A stretch of 8,540 nucleotides of DNA, taken from Candidatus Delongbacteria bacterium (lineage in GTDB: Bacteria > UBA4055). Shown in pieces: positions 7,265 through 8,540 of this stretch. Both the position numbers and the translations under genes were made by a program. The stretch is taken from assembly GCA_003477045.1 (NCBI GenBank), contig DMTS01000123.1, positions 1 through 8,540 on the forward strand, written 5' to 3'. Below the pieces are notes generated by a model. It made no database searches. It was given only the letters and a program-made list of their open reading frames with translations, and had not been told where the DNA came from. Position 1 is the stretch's first letter. Each line of letters begins with the position of its first letter.

Positions 7265-7268
7265 AATA

Positions 7269-8234
7269 ATGAATAAAAAATCAGTTTCAGCTGCAAAGAT
7301 ATTGATAACCGCAATGATAACGGTGCTCGTTTTCACCGGCTGTTCAAATAAAGAAAGTGATTTTGATAAATCTTTTCTGAATAACAGAGAAAGAAAAGAA
7401 AGCTATGTCGTCGGGACAGACCTCGCAATGATGATCAAATCCGCAGGCAACTATCAGGAACAGTTCAGCAAGGATATTTTCTTCAAAGGATTTACAGACA
7501 AATTTGAAGGCCTTGAGCTGCAGATAGGAATAGAAGAAATCCGCAAGGTCATGAATTCTGCCGCTGATTCAGTCGTTTTGAATATGGATACTGTCAAAGT
7601 GGGCATATATAACACTATAAGGGACAAGCAGAGTTATATTTTCGGAGCTTTTCATGCCGATATGATAGCTCATAGCATCGAAACCTTCAATTTCAAAGCA
7701 TTTAAAAAAGGGTTTAATGACGAGTTTGAAAACATTCCGAGACTTCTTTCTGACGAAGAAATAAGATCCGTCAAGGAATTCAGCAGAAAATGGGTCGATA
7801 AGATAATGTCAAGCGGAGATCCTGCACTTCCTGCCGAAGAAAAGGAAAAAATCTATAGAGAATATCTTGCCGAAAACGCAAAAAGAGAGATAGTTAAAAC
7901 ACTTCCGAGCGGTCTTCAGTATGCCGTAATTAAAGAGGGTTCAGGCGATAAAGTACCGAATGATTCAACGACGGTAAAAGTTGATTACAGAGCCTTATTC
8001 ATTGACGGCAGAGAATTTGACAGTTCCTTTAAAAAGGGTCAACCGGCCGAATTCATGCTTAAATATGTAATTGCGGGCTGGCGGGAAGGAATACAACTTA
8101 TGTCTGTCGGCAGTAAATATAAATTTTTTGTTCCGGCTGAACTTGCTTACGGAAAGGAAGGGTTACAGGATGTGCCGCCGAACGCGACGCTGATATTTGA
8201 AGTAGAATTGCTTGATATAGCAAAAAACCAATAA
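7269..8234 (+). CDS. FKBP-type peptidyl-prolyl cis-trans isomerase, lipoprotein
   Basis: This 321-residue protein begins with a lipoprotein signal peptide ending in the lipobox VFTGC, with Cys25 as the lipid-modified residue; it should be membrane-anchored in the periplasm, probably in the outer membrane. Residues about 44-180 match the helical region found before FKBP domains in Mip/FkpA-like proteins, which serves dimerisation and chaperone function, and appear to contain two copies of one motif: ESYVVGTDLAMMI (44-56) and QSYIFGAFHADMI (121-133). A charged helix (about 187-210) links to the FKBP domain (about 213-317). All main catalytic-pocket residues are seen by alignment to FKBP12: Tyr240, Phe250-Asp251, Phe262, Val267-Ile268, Trp271, Tyr294 (AYG) and Phe310 (PPNATLIFEVELL). 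The protein should assist folding of exported proteins by proline isomerisation. Its stop is 12 bases before the next lipoprotein gene, so the two are probably co-transcribed. The start at 7269 is chosen for its ribosome site and signal peptide. Confidence 0.93.
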   Translation: MNKKSVSAAKILITAMITVLVFTGCSNKESDFDKSFLNNRERKESYVVGTDLAMMIKSAGNYQEQFSKDIFFKGFTDKFEGLELQIGIEEIRKVMNSAADSVVLNMDTVKVGIYNTIRDKQSYIFGAFHADMIAHSIETFNFKAFKKGFNDEFENIPRLLSDEEIRSVKEFSRKWVDKIMSSGDPALPAEEKEKIYREYLAENAKREIVKTLPSGLQYAVIKEGSGDKVPNDSTTVKVDYRALFIDGREFDSSFKKGQPAEFMLKYVIAGWREGIQLMSVGSKYKFFVPAELAYGKEGLQDVPPNATLIFEVELLDIAKNQ

Positions 8235-8246
8235 CAGGGGGATAAA

Positions 8247-8540
8247 ATGAAAAAATTACTTACACTCGGACTTATGACATTTTTTCTGTTTTCATGCGCT
8301 CAGAAAACTGAAACACAGAACAAAGGAGCTGAACCCAAAGCTGTAAAAACCGAAATCCCGGCTGCAGCTCCGGTTAAATACCCTGTGGCTACTATCGAGA
8401 CAACTATGGGGATCATTAAAGTAGAATTGTGGCCGGATAAAGCTCCTGTGACCGTCGCAAACTTTGCTGGTCTTGCCAACGGGACAAAAGAATGGACAGA
8501 TCCTGTTATGAAAGCCAAAACAAAAAAACCTTTCTACGAC
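8247..8540 (+). CDS. Cyclophilin-type peptidyl-prolyl isomerase, lipoprotein (5' part, runs off the right edge)
   Basis: Ninety-eight codons are visible without a stop. The start is supported by AGGGGGA at 8236-8242. Residues 1-17 are a lipoprotein signal with the lipobox LFSC (Cys17). A low-complexity, Ala/Lys/Pro-rich linker follows (18-45). The cyclophilin domain begins at about residue 47 with TIETTMGIIKVELWPDKAPV and TVANFAGLANG, the first strands and helix of bacterial PpiA/PpiB-type enzymes. The PFYD at the very end is the usual lead into the catalytic FHR motif, which lies outside the window. The expected role is proline isomerisation of exported proteins at the membrane surface, beside the FKBP enzyme encoded 12 bases upstream. 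The family is clear; activity cannot be judged without the active-site Arg. Confidence 0.88.
   Translation, partial: MKKLLTLGLMTFFLFSCAQKTETQNKGAEPKAVKTEIPAAAPVKYPVATIETTMGIIKVELWPDKAPVTVANFAGLANGTKEWTDPVMKAKTKKPFYD

Noticed and set aside
8300..8518. 72-codon minus-strand frame at the right edge
   Set aside because: It is antisense to the cyclophilin lipoprotein, which has a start, ribosome site, lipobox and family motifs.
1..8540. CRISPR array, insertion sequence, tRNA/rRNA, riboswitch or phage genes
   Set aside because: Reading both strands showed no repeated spacer pattern, transposase, terminal repeats, cloverleaf sequence or phage protein. No leader is long or structured enough for a riboswitch.

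Overview
The window reads as a chromosomal segment from a Gram-negative bacterium, most likely of the Fibrobacteres-Chlorobi-Bacteroidetes (FCB) superphylum. The main evidence is a fused LpxC-FabZ gene followed directly by lpxA, an arrangement known from Bacteroidetes, Chlorobi and relatives, plus a large gingipain-type (family C25) secreted protease. Several genes have clear Shine-Dalgarno sequences (GGGAG, GGAG, AAGGAGGT), and one promoter looks sigma70-like (TTGTTA, 17 bp, TATATT). Typical Bacteroidetes mostly lack strong Shine-Dalgarno sites, so I favour a deeper FCB lineage such as Cloacimonadota, Delongbacteria or Marinimicrobia. That placement is inference. No mobile element, CRISPR array, tRNA or rRNA is visible, and coding density is high.

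Layout. Positions 1-2192 (minus) hold most of a C25 cysteine protease; its C-terminus lies off the left edge. A 126-base AT-rich divergent spacer separates it from ddl (2319-3302, plus), the D-alanine--D-alanine ligase of peptidoglycan synthesis. A strong hairpin terminator (3308-3327) lies between ddl and a convergent minus-strand gene set. Read in transcription order, from right to left, that set is lpxC-fabZ fusion (7131-5725), lpxA (5709-4942), a lipoate ligase/octanoyltransferase-family gene (4942-4133) and a small predicted outer-membrane beta-barrel protein (4106-3333). Spacings of 15 bases, a 1-base overlap and 26 bases, with no internal terminator seen, suggest one operon ending at the 3308-3327 hairpin. 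A short divergent promoter region (7132-7268) leads on the plus strand to two adjacent lipoprotein prolyl isomerases: an FKBP-type enzyme (7269-8234) and the start of a cyclophilin-type enzyme (8247 to the right edge).

How the genes fit together. Most of the window serves the cell envelope. LpxA and LpxC carry out the first two steps of lipid A synthesis. FabZ draws on the same 3-hydroxyacyl-ACP pool for fatty-acid elongation, and the octanoyltransferase-like enzyme also uses (or could use) an acyl-ACP. Ddl supplies the peptidoglycan dipeptide. The beta-barrel protein, the exported protease and the two lipid-anchored foldases are envelope or secreted products. I found no convincing new defence, mobile or biosynthetic system. 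The points most worth a second look are the paired FKBP/cyclophilin lipoproteins, the apparent duplication in the FKBP N-terminal region, and the lipoyl-family gene translationally coupled to lpxA.
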